Notes: generated by a model from the letters alone, not told the origin. Counted from the stretch's first letter, positions 50,209 to 59,174 are shown. The stretch is DNA of 64,000 nt from Streptomyces sp. GESEQ-35 (GCF_017948485.1 NZ_JAFFSX010000026.1:106064-170063), one strand, 5' to 3'. Translations and numbers: made by a program.

Positions 50209-50841
50209 TTACCGGGCGGGTCGCACCAATTCATAGGCTTCCCATAGATCTCTCCCCTTGTAGGAATGCGTCGCGAGACCCGAGAGACGCCGGTCAGCGT
50301 TGACCGCGACGGAGACCGGCACCACGCCGAACAGATCCGTGTCCGACGACGAGTCGCCATAGGCGATGCAGTCGGCCCGGGTCACTCCGAACTCCTGACA
50401 CAGCATGTCGGCGATTTTGACCTTGGCCGCACTGCTGAGCACTCCGGCGGGGTCCACTGGCTCGGTGAACGGGAGCGCAGGAAAGCGGGATCCGTACGCC
50501 GCGTGCGCGCCCCAGGTGGTGAGGCGTTCGACGAAGAACGACGGCGAGAGTGAGACAACGGCGCAGTAGTCACCTTGCGCTGTGATCTCCGCCCACACAT
50601 CGCGGATTCGCGTCAGCCATGGCGCCCCCTCGAAGGCGGCGGACACATGCGCTTCGGTGAGATCCGCCCACAGCGCGTGCACCCTCGTCGCATACTCGGG
50701 CGGCCCGATCCGCCCCGCCGAGATCGCCTGCTCCAGCAGCACCGTCTCGGCCTCAAGTCCGAGCTGCCGTGAGATCTCCATGGGTGCGGAGGTGCCATGG
50801 AGCAATGTGCCGTCCAGGTCGAAGAGATGAAGGCTCGCCAT
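50209..50841 (-). CDS. HAD-family hydrolase (phosphoserine-phosphatase-like)
   Basis: 210 residues from the ATG at 50841. Nucleophile motif LFDLDGTLLHG, motif II VVSLSPSFFVE, a conserved lysine in SSAAKVKIADML, and motif IV AYGDSSSDTDLFGVV. The HAD-IB subfamily (phosphoserine phosphatase/SerB type) fits the layout, with a helical cap after motif I. Substrate unknown. The frame is open for 450 codons more upstream on this strand, but that part is antisense to the GNAT gene and not real. Confidence 0.88.
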   Translation of the reverse strand: MASLHLFDLDGTLLHGTSAPMEISRQLGLEAETVLLEQAISAGRIGPPEYATRVHALWADLTEAHVSAAFEGAPWLTRIRDVWAEITAQGDYCAVVSLSPSFFVERLTTWGAHAAYGSRFPALPFTEPVDPAGVLSSAAKVKIADMLCQEFGVTRADCIAYGDSSSDTDLFGVVPVSVAVNADRRLSGLATHSYKGRDLWEAYELVRPAR

Positions 50842-50934
50842 GGACCTTGAGGCTAGTGGGACGCATCGGCGGCATCCGGCACGAGGCCGTCCGGAAAGGC
50901 GGGGTCTGAGCGCCCGACGCCCTCCGTTCGCCCA

Positions 50935-50950
50935 TGTTTCACGTGAAACA
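50935..50950. promoter_or_regulatory. Perfect parS site
   Basis: TGTTTCACGTGAAACA, exact consensus, in the divergent promoter region between the HAD and GNAT genes. Confidence 0.9.
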
Positions 50951-51060
50951 TCCGGCACCCGTCGCGCCGCTTTGCCGACGACTGTGACATGGCCAAAAGG
51001 TCGTACAACTCCCTGGAAACAAGTGGACGCCGAGGGTACGCGTCGGACAGCCTGACCTGC

Positions 51061-51927
51061 GTGCCGACTCCTTCCCTCGCCGCTCTGCCCATCCGCCGTC
51101 TGACGCTTCGCGATCTCACCGCCTGCGCAGACTTGTCCGAGGACCGGGGGTGGCCCCGTGAGGAGCACAAGTGGAGCTTCCTCCTCACTGCCGGGAAGGG
51201 CTACGGCATCGACGACCCCGACGGGGGGCTCGTGAGCGCCTGCACCGTCACGGAGTACGGCCCCCGGGAACGCCCCGAACTCGGCGCCATCGGCATGGTC
51301 CTGGTCGCCGAGCGGTACGCCGGCCAGGGCATCGGCCGCCGGTTCATGCGTCACATCGTGTCCGACCTGGGCACCACGCCGCTGACACTGCACGCGACAC
51401 CGAATGGCCGCCCTCTGTACGAGGAAATCGGCTTCAAGGTCACCGGCTGGGCCGAGATGCTGCGCGGGCACTTCACTCCTGGCGGTCGCAAGCCCGGGGT
51501 CACCACCCGCTCCGCCACCGCCAAGGACCTCACGGCGATCCTCCGGCTCGACGAGGAGGTGTTCGGCGCGGATCGCACGCACATCGTCACGCGCCTGCCC
51601 GCCTTCGCCGACCGACTGCGCGTCGCCGAGGACAACGGCCGAATCGTCGGGTACGCGGCCGCCTGGCCCAACATGGACACGCACGTCGTAGGCCCGATGA
51701 TCGCTCATGACACGGAAACCGCCAAGGCGCTGATCGCCTCGCTGGCCGCCCACACCGACCGCCCGCTGCGCACGGACATCGACGTGCGTCACGAAGAGCT
51801 GCTGGCGTGGGCGAAGAAGCGGGGTCTGGCCTCCGTCGCCTTCAACACAGTCATGACATACGGCATCTCGGAACTGCCCGGCGACTGGACCCGGCGGTTC
51901 GCCCCGCTCACGGTCGCCGCCGGCTGA
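51061..51927 (+). CDS. Tandem GNAT-type acetyltransferase
   Basis: 288 residues from the GTG at 51061 (VPTPSLAALPIRRLTLRDLTACADL); an ATG at 50989 would add 24 residues of less protein-like sequence, and neither has a clear ribosome-binding site. The first GNAT domain has the acetyl-CoA loop ERYAGQGIGRRFMRHIV; the second, about residues 150-280, starts TTRSATAKDLTAILRLDEEVFGADR and is a degenerate GNAT without a clear loop. Such double-GNAT proteins act on unknown small-molecule amines. A strong terminator follows. Confidence 0.82.
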   Translation: MPTPSLAALPIRRLTLRDLTACADLSEDRGWPREEHKWSFLLTAGKGYGIDDPDGGLVSACTVTEYGPRERPELGAIGMVLVAERYAGQGIGRRFMRHIVSDLGTTPLTLHATPNGRPLYEEIGFKVTGWAEMLRGHFTPGGRKPGVTTRSATAKDLTAILRLDEEVFGADRTHIVTRLPAFADRLRVAEDNGRIVGYAAAWPNMDTHVVGPMIAHDTETAKALIASLAAHTDRPLRTDIDVRHEELLAWAKKRGLASVAFNTVMTYGISELPGDWTRRFAPLTVAAG

Positions 51928-51944
51928 GACCCCCGACACGCCGA

Positions 51945-51976
51945 CACCGGTCCCCGTGCATCCACGGGGACCGGTG
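51945..51976. terminator. Bidirectional hairpin terminator between GNAT and MFS genes
   Basis: Perfect 14-bp inverted repeat CACCGGTCCCCGTG (51945-51958) / CACGGGGACCGGTG (51963-51976), CATC loop, between two convergent genes. Confidence 0.85.
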
Positions 51977-51991
51977 CAGCGCCGAGGCAGA

Positions 51992-53200
51992 TCAGTGGTG
52001 TACGGCGGTCTGCCGCTCGGCAGGCACAGCACCGGCCACGACGGCGCTGGGCGCACTCTCGCGGCGCTCCAGGGCCGCCGAGACGAAGGCCAGGACCAGG
52101 GCCGCCGCAGCCAGAAGGGCGCCGACCCAGTTGGGGGCGGTGTAGCCGAGGCCACCCGCGATGACGAGGCCGCCGAGCCAGGCGGACAACGCGTTGCCGA
52201 GGTTGAAGGCACCGATGTTCACAGCCGAGGCCAGGGTCGGGGCGCCGTGCGCCTGGTCGAGCACACGCTTCTGCAGGGGCGGGACGGTGGCGAAGCCCAG
52301 GGCGCCGATGAGGGCGATCGAGACGGCCGCGAGGATCTTGTTGTGCGCGGTGAACGTGAACAGCGCGAGGACGACCGCCAGGGCGCCCAGGGAGACGTAC
52401 AGCATGGGCATCAGGGCCCGGTCGGCGTACTTGCCGCCGACGAGGTTGCCGCCCACCATGCCGAGGCCGAAGAGGACCAGCAGCCAGGTGACGGAGCCGT
52501 CGGCGAAGCCTGCGACATGGGTCATCATCGGCGCGATGTAGGTGATGGCCGCGAAGACACCGCCGAAGCCGAGGACGGTCATCGCCATGGCGAGCAGGAC
52601 CTGCGCGTTCTTGAAGGCGGCCAGTTCATGGCGCAGGTGCACGCCCTCCGCCTTGGGCAGGTCGGGGACGAGCTTGGCGATGCCGGCCAGGCCGACGACG
52701 CCGAGAGCGGCGACGATGCCGAAGGTGACGCGCCAGCCGACGGACTGTCCGACCAGCGTGCCCAGCGGGACGCCGACGACATTGGCGACGGTGAGCCCGG
52801 TGAACATCATCGCGATGGCTCCGGCCTTCTTGTCCGGGGCGACCAGCTCGGCCGCGACGACCGAGCCGATGCCGAAGAAGGCGCCGTGGGCGAGTGAGGC
52901 GACCACACGACCGGCCAGCATGACGCCGAAGGCGGGGGCGAGGGCGGAGAGCAGGTTGCCCACGATGAACAGGCCCATCAGCAGCATCAGCATCCGCTTG
53001 CGGGAGACCTTGGTGCCGAGCACGGTCATCAGCGGTGCGCCGAACATGACGCCGAGCGCGTAGCCCGTCACCAAGAAGCCGGCCGTGGGGATCGAGACCC
53101 CGAAATCGCCCGCCACCTCGGGCAGCAGGCCCATGATCACGAACTCGGTCGTTCCGATTCCGAAGGCCCCGATCGCTAGGGCCAGAAGCGCGAGAGGCAT
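51992..53200 (-). CDS. MFS transporter (DHA1, AraJ/YdhP-like efflux)
   Basis: 402 residues from the ATG at 53200. Twelve helices; start MPLALLALAIGAFGIGTTEFVIMGLLPEVAGDFGVSIPTAG is the marked pattern of the AraJ/NepI/YdhP sugar- or drug-efflux group, and LGTKVSRKRMLMLLMGLF is motif A. The divergent MarR gene 141 bp away, with repeat operators between, suggests drug- or metabolite-inducible efflux. Confidence 0.93.
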   Translation of the reverse strand: MPLALLALAIGAFGIGTTEFVIMGLLPEVAGDFGVSIPTAGFLVTGYALGVMFGAPLMTVLGTKVSRKRMLMLLMGLFIVGNLLSALAPAFGVMLAGRVVASLAHGAFFGIGSVVAAELVAPDKKAGAIAMMFTGLTVANVVGVPLGTLVGQSVGWRVTFGIVAALGVVGLAGIAKLVPDLPKAEGVHLRHELAAFKNAQVLLAMAMTVLGFGGVFAAITYIAPMMTHVAGFADGSVTWLLVLFGLGMVGGNLVGGKYADRALMPMLYVSLGALAVVLALFTFTAHNKILAAVSIALIGALGFATVPPLQKRVLDQAHGAPTLASAVNIGAFNLGNALSAWLGGLVIAGGLGYTAPNWVGALLAAAALVLAFVSAALERRESAPSAVVAGAVPAERQTAVHH

Positions 53201-53235
53201 GGGGGGACACCTTCCCAGACGATTGCAGGAGCGCT

Positions 53236-53276
53236 TTGCATACGCCTACAATAATTGCACACGCCTGATATTTGCA
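53236..53276. promoter_or_regulatory. Candidate MarR operator: TTGCAYACGCCT direct repeats
   Basis: TTGCATACGCCT (53236-53247) and TTGCACACGCCT (53255-53266) repeat at a 19-bp period, and a third TTGCA follows at 53272. They fill an AT-rich gap between the divergent MFS and MarR genes, where a MarR repressor would control both. Confidence 0.55.
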
Positions 53277-53341
53277 ACAGCGGGCTATTGCGAGCCTGGT
53301 CTATCCTGGTGTCAGCCGCTCCGAGACGGAGGAACACGCCA

Positions 53342-53800
53342 ATGACAGCGACGGACCCCGCGCTCACCGCACTCGCTCAGGGCTGGTGCGCGCTCTCCCT
53401 GCTCCACGGGAGGATCGAGGCCCACATCGAACGAGCCCTACAGGCCAAGCACGACCTGAGCGTGCGCGAGTACTCCCTGCTCGATGTCCTCAGCCGCCAG
53501 CACGACGGAGACGGAGGCCATCTACAGATGAAGCAGGTCGCCGACGCCGTCGTGCTCAGCCAGAGCGCCACCACGCGGCTGGTCACACGGCTCGAGGACC
53601 GCGGCCTGCTCACCCGCTACCTGTGCCCCACCGACCGCCGAGGCATCTACACGAACGTCACCGAGGCAGGCCTCAAGCTGCTGGCAGAGGCGCGGCCCAC
53701 CAATGACGCCGCGCTGCGCGAGGCGCTCGACGAAGCGGCGAGGAACCCCGAGCTGGCCCCGCTGGTACGCGTCGTGGAGTCGCTCAACGTGCCCGCGTAG
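53342..53800 (+). CDS. MarR-family transcriptional regulator
   Basis: 152 residues from the ATG at 53342, with GGAGG before it. The winged helix is LSVREYSLLDVLSRQHDGDGGHLQMKQVADAVVLSQSATTRLVTRLEDRGLLTRYLCPTDRRGIYTNVTEAGLKLL, with the DRR wing turn of MarR proteins. It probably represses itself and the divergent MFS gene. It is followed, 9 bp downstream, by a GNAT gene, likely in the same transcript. Confidence 0.93.
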   Translation: MTATDPALTALAQGWCALSLLHGRIEAHIERALQAKHDLSVREYSLLDVLSRQHDGDGGHLQMKQVADAVVLSQSATTRLVTRLEDRGLLTRYLCPTDRRGIYTNVTEAGLKLLAEARPTNDAALREALDEAARNPELAPLVRVVESLNVPA

Positions 53801-53809
53801 GGTGCGGGC

Positions 53810-54262
53810 ATGGGAGATCTTGAGATACGTCCCGCCACCGGGGACGACGTTCCCGCGATCGTGGCCATGCTCGCCGACGACCCCTTGGGCGCCCAGCGCG
53901 AGTCGTCGGACGACCTGACGCCGTATCTGGCGGCTCTGGAGCGCCTCAGCGGCGATCCGAACCAGCATCTGGTCGTGGCCGTAAGGGATGGGCGGATCGT
54001 CGGGACCCTGCAGCTCACGATCATCCCTGGGCTGTCGCGCAAGGGGGCGACCCGCTCGATCATCGAGGCGGTACGCATCCTCACGGACGAGCGCGGCAGC
54101 GGTCTGGGCACACAGCTCATCGAGTGGGCGGTCGACGAATCCCGGCACCTGGGCTGCCAGTTGGTCCAGTTGACGTCCGACGCCTCCCGGACCGACGCCC
54201 ATCGCTTCTATGAGCGACTGGGCTTCGAGGCCTCGCATGTGGGATTCAAGCTCTCGCTGTGA
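53810..54262 (+). CDS. GNAT-family N-acetyltransferase
   Basis: 150 residues from the ATG at 53810. The acetyl-CoA loop is VRILTDERGSGLGTQLIEWAVDE, and the fold runs from EIRPATGDDVPAIVAML to AHRFYERLGFEASHVGFKL. A single-domain acetyltransferase. It is co-oriented with the MarR gene; such MarR-acetyltransferase pairs often act against antibiotics or toxic amines, but the substrate is unknown. Confidence 0.9.
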   Translation: MGDLEIRPATGDDVPAIVAMLADDPLGAQRESSDDLTPYLAALERLSGDPNQHLVVAVRDGRIVGTLQLTIIPGLSRKGATRSIIEAVRILTDERGSGLGTQLIEWAVDESRHLGCQLVQLTSDASRTDAHRFYERLGFEASHVGFKLSL

Positions 54263-54264
54263 CG

Positions 54265-54295
54265 GAGGGTCCTGTTTCACGTGAAACAGGACCTC
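54265..54295. promoter_or_regulatory. Perfect parS inside a longer hairpin, also likely terminator
   Basis: The exact parS TGTTTCACGTGAAACA (54273-54288) is extended by pairing flanks (GGAGGGTCC left, GGACCTCC right, one bulged base). The RNA hairpin lies 3 bp after the GNAT stop and 28 bp after the convergent hydrolase stop, so it can end both transcripts. Confidence 0.85.
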
Positions 54296-54322
54296 CTCGT
54301 GTCGTACGCACCGCCCGACGGG

Positions 54323-55708
54323 CTACCGGATACCGCGCCAGCCCTCCGGATCGACCCCGCCCGGCACAGAAGCCGTCTCGTCGTACGGCTGACGCGTGAA
54401 CACGAACGACCCGAGGTCCAGGTGGTCCACGGTCCCGTCCGGGCGCGGTACGGCCCGTAGAAGCTCTCCGGCGTAGTAGCCCTCCAGGCCGGTCCAGGTG
54501 CCGTCCCCGTTCGACCGGAAGCGCGAGCGGCGGCCATTGCCGGACAACGGCTCCAGTGAGACGCCCTCTCCGGCTGTGAGCCGCAGCGCGAAAGCGTGCG
54601 TCCCCCAGTACCACTGGCCCGCCAACTCCAGTGCGGACGCGTCGACTTCGGTCACAGGACGCCACGCTTCGGGGATGCGCGGCTCGGCTTCGGCGACGAT
54701 GCCCACGAGGTCGCCGGCGACGTCGGCCAGCAGCGGGCCGGAGGTGCAGTTGGCCAGGACGACGGCCGCCACATCATCCGCCACGCTGAGCCTGAGGCAC
54801 GCGAGGAAGCCCGGCAGCGATCCCGAGTGACCGACGAGGGTCCGCCCGTTCCGATGACTCATCTCCATACCCAGGCAGTACGTATAGCCGCTCGCCACGT
54901 CCGCCGCCTCGACCGCTGCCGCCGGCGTCCGCATCTCCCGTACCGTTTCCGCACTCAGCACCCGGTCGTCGCCCTTGGCCAGGAACACGGCAAATCGCGC
55001 CAAGTCAGCTGTCGTCGACCAGAGTTGACCGGCGGGAGCCATCCGCCCCAGGTCCTCGGCCGGCTCGGGCAACATCACATCGGCCCAGGGATGCACGGCC
55101 CAGCCGCCCGCATGCGGCGCCTGGGGTTGAGCGCTCGTACGGTTCAGGCCCAGAGGTTCGAGCACTTCACGCCGTAGTACGTCCTCCCAGGCAGCGCCCC
55201 TCAGCTTCTCGACGAGCGCCCCCAGCATCGTGTAGCCGGGGTTGGAGTAGTGGAAGCGGCGGCCGACCGGGTGCACGAAGGGCTGCTTGCCGAGCACATC
55301 TGCCAGCTCGGGGCGCAGGGTCCCCGGCGTTCGCTCCCACCACGGCGCGGGCGACTCGGCCGCCAACCCGCTGGTGTGCGCGAGGAGATCGGCGATGGTG
55401 GCCTCCCCCGCGCCGGTGCCCGGCAGATGCTTCTCCAGCGGGTCACCGAGGTCGAGCACTCCCTCGTCACGCAGCCTCAGCACGAGAACAGCCGTGAAGG
55501 TCTTGGTGATCGAGCCGATCCTGTACTGCACGTTCTCGTCGGGCGCATGCCCGTCCACCGAGGTCCGGGCACCGTGCCACAAGGCCCGGCCGTCCCGCAC
55601 CACCGCGGCGACCAGCGACGGGGCACGTCCTTCGGCCTGGGCGATCGCGATCCGGTGCAGCAGCGCCCGGCGCGTGCCGGGAAGCAACTCTTCCTGAGAT
55701 GTGGTCAT
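54323..55708 (-). CDS. Serine hydrolase of the class C beta-lactamase / DD-peptidase fold
   Basis: 461 residues from the ATG at 55708. Catalytic S-x-x-K is at 66-69 in QYRIGSITKTFTAVLVLRL, the Y-x-N motif is FHYSNPGYTMLG, and the third motif is HSG in LVGHSGSLPGFLACLRL. No signal peptide is visible, so it acts in the cytoplasm or is not a true cell-wall enzyme. A C-terminal lipocalin-like domain (about 350-450: LAGQWYWGTHAFALRLTAGEGVSLEPL) follows, as in Lactamase B-like esterases and D-aminopeptidases. Not clearly a resistance gene. Confidence 0.88.
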   Translation of the reverse strand: MTTSQEELLPGTRRALLHRIAIAQAEGRAPSLVAAVVRDGRALWHGARTSVDGHAPDENVQYRIGSITKTFTAVLVLRLRDEGVLDLGDPLEKHLPGTGAGEATIADLLAHTSGLAAESPAPWWERTPGTLRPELADVLGKQPFVHPVGRRFHYSNPGYTMLGALVEKLRGAAWEDVLRREVLEPLGLNRTSAQPQAPHAGGWAVHPWADVMLPEPAEDLGRMAPAGQLWSTTADLARFAVFLAKGDDRVLSAETVREMRTPAAAVEAADVASGYTYCLGMEMSHRNGRTLVGHSGSLPGFLACLRLSVADDVAAVVLANCTSGPLLADVAGDLVGIVAEAEPRIPEAWRPVTEVDASALELAGQWYWGTHAFALRLTAGEGVSLEPLSGNGRRSRFRSNGDGTWTGLEGYYAGELLRAVPRPDGTVDHLDLGSFVFTRQPYDETASVPGGVDPEGWRGIR

Positions 55709-55954
55709 GCCCCCAGTCCATCCGGCGGCACGGCACACGTCGAGCGCATTTCCACGTGCCCACCCGACGGCATGCGGGTCTCACCGCGCACGACATGTCG
55801 ACCTTGTTCGGCCTGCGGGCGTCTGGCTGTCTCACGGGTTGCCACCCAAGATCAGTCTCACATTCATGGCACTTCTACGGCGGCAACCGGGATACCGGTC
55901 CGCAGCCCGAGTATTCGGCGGACGGCGGGCCCTGAACGCGGAAGGATGGCCGAC

Positions 55955-56716
55955 ATGACATTGCCTGCCCTCCCCGAGGAGTCCTTTCGGCGCGTTCTCT
56001 GCGTCGTCGCGCACCCGGACGACATGGAGTACGGCACGTCCGCGGCCGTCGCCCGCTGGACCACGCGCGGCATCGAGGTCGGCTATCTCCTGCTCACCCG
56101 CGGCGAGGCCGGCATGCCGAACCCTCCCGAGGAGACGGCACGCCTGCGCGTCGCCGAGCAGCAGGCCGCCTGCGCCGTCGTCGGCGTCCAGCACCTGACC
56201 ATCCTCGAACATCCGGACGGCGTGCTCGTCTACGGCCTCGACCTGCGCCGGGACATCTGCCGGGAGATCCGCCGATTCAAGCCCGACACCGTGCTCAGCA
56301 GCGGTTACGCGATCGAGACGCCCTATGGCTTCGACCAGGCCGACCACCGCGCGGCCGGGCTCGCGACCCTCGATGCGGTGCGCGACGCGGGCAACCGGTG
56401 GGTCTTCCCGGAGCAGGTCGACGATGAGGAGCTCGAACCGCACTCCGTGCGCTGGCTCATCGTCCCCGGACTCGCCGACTTCGGCGCGACCCACGGCGTC
56501 GAGGTCACGGGTGAGCCGCTGCGCCGCGGCGTCGCCTCGCTCAAGGCGCACGCCGCGTACCTGGCCGCGCTCCCGGACCACCCCGCCCCCGAGGACTTCA
56601 TCCCGAAGTTCACCGCGATGAGCGGCAAGGCCATGGACGTCGAGCACGCCGTCCTGTTCCGCGCCCACGACCTGCAAGCACCACCGGAGCTCTTCACCGA
56701 AGCCGTGCAGGACTGA
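55955..56716 (+). CDS. PIG-L family (LmbE-like) zinc deacetylase
   Basis: 253 residues from the ATG at 55955 (AAGG ten bases before; an ATG at 55946 is alternative). The zinc motif is VLCVVAHPDDMEYG (His20, Asp23), with a further ligand in DQADHRAAG. The family includes MshB and Mca of mycothiol metabolism and N-acetylglucosaminyl-PI deacetylases. The rest (ETPYGF, LIVPGLADFGATH) does not resemble MshB closely, so the substrate is open, though an N-acyl amino sugar or mycothiol conjugate is likely. Confidence 0.9.
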   Translation: MTLPALPEESFRRVLCVVAHPDDMEYGTSAAVARWTTRGIEVGYLLLTRGEAGMPNPPEETARLRVAEQQAACAVVGVQHLTILEHPDGVLVYGLDLRRDICREIRRFKPDTVLSSGYAIETPYGFDQADHRAAGLATLDAVRDAGNRWVFPEQVDDEELEPHSVRWLIVPGLADFGATHGVEVTGEPLRRGVASLKAHAAYLAALPDHPAPEDFIPKFTAMSGKAMDVEHAVLFRAHDLQAPPELFTEAVQD

Positions 56717-56765
56717 CTCGGGGCAACCCGGTGACGATTTGCCCGTCAGGATCCTTGAGTCAGGG

Positions 56766-57074
56766 TCAGTCCTGCGGAGTGAGCAGGACGATCGGGATTT
56801 CGCGGTCGGTCTGCTGTGCGTACTCGTCGTACAGCGGGAAGATCCGCGCCATCTGGAGCCAGAAGGGCTCACGTTCGGCCGGGGACGCGACCCGGGCCCG
56901 AGCGGTGAACCGACGGCCGCCGACCTGCACCCCTACGCTCGGGTCCGCCCGGAGGTTCTTGAACCACTCCGGATCTTCGTCGGTGCCACCCGAGGCCAGA
57001 TACGCACGAGTCTGCTCAGCGACCCAGTCCCATTGCGAGTCGGTGGCGTGGTCAAGGTCATCAGCAACAGCCAT
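56766..57074 (-). pseudogene. Deazaflavin-dependent nitroreductase-family protein with an internal deletion
   Basis: 102 residues from the ATG at 57074. The N-terminal helix DSQWDWVAEQTRAYLASGG and the C-terminal half (DPEWFKNLRADPSVGVQVGGRRFTARARVASPAEREPFWLQMARIFPLYDEYAQQTDREIPIVLLTP) fit the Ddn family. However, the ~50 residues that normally lie between them, with the strands that bind F420 (the LLLTTxGRxSG block), are missing, and the frame stays open across the join. Most relatives have about 145-150 residues. The product is unlikely to bind cofactor, so it is probably a decayed gene. Confidence 0.65.
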
Positions 57075-57193
57075 GACGGACGGTCCTTTCTGGAACGGAA
57101 GTCCGATGACACGGCCCGTCGTGGCCGCTCGTGCCCCTGGGACGGAGCTGGCGCAGTGTTCTCGACACAGCAGTCCCTGTGATCGCAGTCACG

Positions 57194-57215
57194 GCCCTGC
57201 CGGGCGCGGCAGGGC
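57194..57215. terminator. Hairpin terminator downstream of dnaB
   Basis: GCCCTGCCG (57194-57202) pairs with CGGCAGGGC (57207-57215) over a GGCG loop, 33 bp beyond the dnaB stop. Confidence 0.65.
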
Positions 57216-57247
57216 GTAGGGATGGACCATCAGCAGGTACTCGTCGA

Positions 57248-58720
57248 TCAGGTCTGCGCCATGTCCACGAAACGCGAGTAGTGCCCCTGGAAGGCGACCG
57301 TGATCGTCGCCGTCGGGCCGTTACGGTGCTTGGCCACGATCAGGTCGGCCTCGCCCGCGCGCGGTGACTCCTTCTCGTAGGCGTCCTCGCGGTGCAGCAG
57401 GATGACCATGTCGGCGTCCTGCTCGATGGAGCCGGATTCACGCAGGTCGGAGACCATCGGCTTCTTGTCGGTGCGCTGCTCGGGACCACGGTTCAGCTGC
57501 GAGAGCGCGATGACCGGGAGCTCCAGCTCCTTGGCCAGCAGCTTGAGGTTACGGGACATGTCCGAGACCTCCTGCTGACGGCTCTCGGCTCGCTTGGAGC
57601 CGCCGGACTGCATCAGCTGGAGGTAGTCGATGACGACCAGCTTGAGGTCGTTGCGCTGCTTCAGCCGGCGGCACTTGGCGCGGATCTCCATCATCGACAG
57701 GTTCGGGGAGTCGTCGATGTAGAGCGGGGCGGCGGAGACGTCCGGCATCCGTCGGGCCAGTCGTGTCCAGTCCTCGTCGGTCATCGTGCCGGACCGCATG
57801 TGGTGCAGGGCGACACGGGCCTCGGCGGACAGCAGGCGCATCGCGATCTCGTTGCGCCCCATTTCGAGGGAGAAGATGACACTCGGCAGGTTGTTCTTGA
57901 TCGACGCGGCGCGAGCGAAGTCCAGCGCGAGTGTGGACTTACCCATGGCGGGTCGCGCGGCGATGACGATCATCTGGCCCGGGTGCAGGCCGTTGGTCAG
58001 CGAGTCGAAGTCGGTGAACCCCGTGGGCACACCGGTCATCTCGCCGCTGCGCGAACCGATCGCCTCGATCTCGTCGAGCGCGCCCTCCATGATGTCGCCG
58101 AGCGGCAGGTAGTCCTCGCTGGTGCGCTGCTCGGTGACCGCGTAGATCTCGGCCTGCGCACGGTTGACGATCTCGTCGACGTCGTCGTCGGCCGCGTATC
58201 CCATCTGGGTGATGCGGGTGCCCGCCTCGACCAGGCGGCGCAGGACGGCCCGCTCGTGCACGATCTCGGCGTAGTACTCGGCGTTCGCCGCCGTCGGCAC
58301 CGTCTGTACGAGCCCGTGGAGATAGGACGCGCCACCGACCTTGTTGATCTCGCCGCGCTTGGTGAGCTCGGCGGCGATCGTGATCGGGTCGGCCGGCTCT
58401 CCCTTGGCGTAGACGTCGAGGACCGCCTGGAAGATCGTTTCGTGCGCGGGCTTGTAGAAGTCGTTGCCCTTGAGGATTTCGACGACATCGGCGATGGCGT
58501 CCTTGGACAGGAGCATGCCGCCGAGGACGGACTGCTCGGCGTCGAGGTCCTGCGGCGGTACGCGCTCGAAAGACGTGCCCCCGCCTTCCCAGGCGCCGCC
58601 CTCCCGGCCCCGGTCGTGCTGCTCGCCGCGGCCTCCGTCGCCGCGTCGGCGCGAGGCGGGCAGACGATCACCTGGACCGCTGTCGGCCCACGGGTCGTCC
58701 AAGGGCTCGGAAATACTCAC
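57248..58720 (-). CDS. dnaB: Replicative DNA helicase DnaB
   Basis: 490 residues from a GTG at 58720 after GGAGGAGG. A Gly/Arg-rich leader of ~50 residues is followed by the N-terminal primase-binding domain (PPQDLDAEQSVLGGMLLSKDAIADVVEIL), linker and RecA-like motor with Walker A VIAARPAMGKSTLALDFA and Walker B LVVIDYLQLM, then GPEQRTDKKPMVSDLRESGSIEQDADMVILLHREDAY. It unwinds DNA at the fork as a hexamer. No intein or insertion is present. Confidence 0.97.
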   Translation of the reverse strand: MSISEPLDDPWADSGPGDRLPASRRRGDGGRGEQHDRGREGGAWEGGGTSFERVPPQDLDAEQSVLGGMLLSKDAIADVVEILKGNDFYKPAHETIFQAVLDVYAKGEPADPITIAAELTKRGEINKVGGASYLHGLVQTVPTAANAEYYAEIVHERAVLRRLVEAGTRITQMGYAADDDVDEIVNRAQAEIYAVTEQRTSEDYLPLGDIMEGALDEIEAIGSRSGEMTGVPTGFTDFDSLTNGLHPGQMIVIAARPAMGKSTLALDFARAASIKNNLPSVIFSLEMGRNEIAMRLLSAEARVALHHMRSGTMTDEDWTRLARRMPDVSAAPLYIDDSPNLSMMEIRAKCRRLKQRNDLKLVVIDYLQLMQSGGSKRAESRQQEVSDMSRNLKLLAKELELPVIALSQLNRGPEQRTDKKPMVSDLRESGSIEQDADMVILLHREDAYEKESPRAGEADLIVAKHRNGPTATITVAFQGHYSRFVDMAQT

Positions 58721-59174
58721 CGAGCCACCTCCTCCCGTCCGCCGAGCGGACCCTCGCCGTGCCCCTCTGTTCTACGGCACGGCACTGACAAATAAGAGGC
58801 CCAACTCCGGTTCTGACGCGTCGGTTTTGTGAGGCTTTCCAGGCCGACGGACGGAGCGGGCGCCGGACCACCGTAGGCCCGTCGGCACCGTCAGCCAATC
58901 TGGTTATCCACAGGCCATGTGGACGACTGCCCGGATGCTGTGGAGAACTCCGTAAAACCTGTGCACGACCCGGTGGACAGGCCTGTGAACAAGCCGCCAA
59001 TTCTCCGGCGATGCCCGCCTTGACCTGCACTTTTCCCATCCACCGGCTGTGCAGAAGAAAAACTTTCCCAGTCGGGCCAAGATCACTTCGAACTGTGTAC
59101 GGGAGTGCACAGGCCGAGACGGTAAGTAAGGGGCGTACTGCCTTTGCATCTCTTACCTGTGGACGATTACATTG
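58721..59174. promoter_or_regulatory. dnaB/MATE intergenic region with DnaA-box-like elements
   Basis: No gene in 454 bp. TTATCCACA at 58904-58912 is an exact E. coli-type DnaA box. TGTGGACGA (58919) and TGTGGAGAA (58940) are 8/9 matches to boxes in the opposite direction, and other TGTGGA/TCCACC motifs are spread to 59166. The cluster could let DnaA control dnaB. Confidence 0.5.

Noticed and set aside
50845..52212. Upstream extension of the HAD hydrolase frame (to 667 codons)
   Set aside because: The extra part is antisense to the GNAT gene; the DLDGT motif needs a start near 50841.
51956..52897. Plus-strand frame of about 310 codons opposite the MFS transporter
   Set aside because: Composition is Gly/Asp/Glu/Arg-rich as expected for the antisense of a membrane protein gene.
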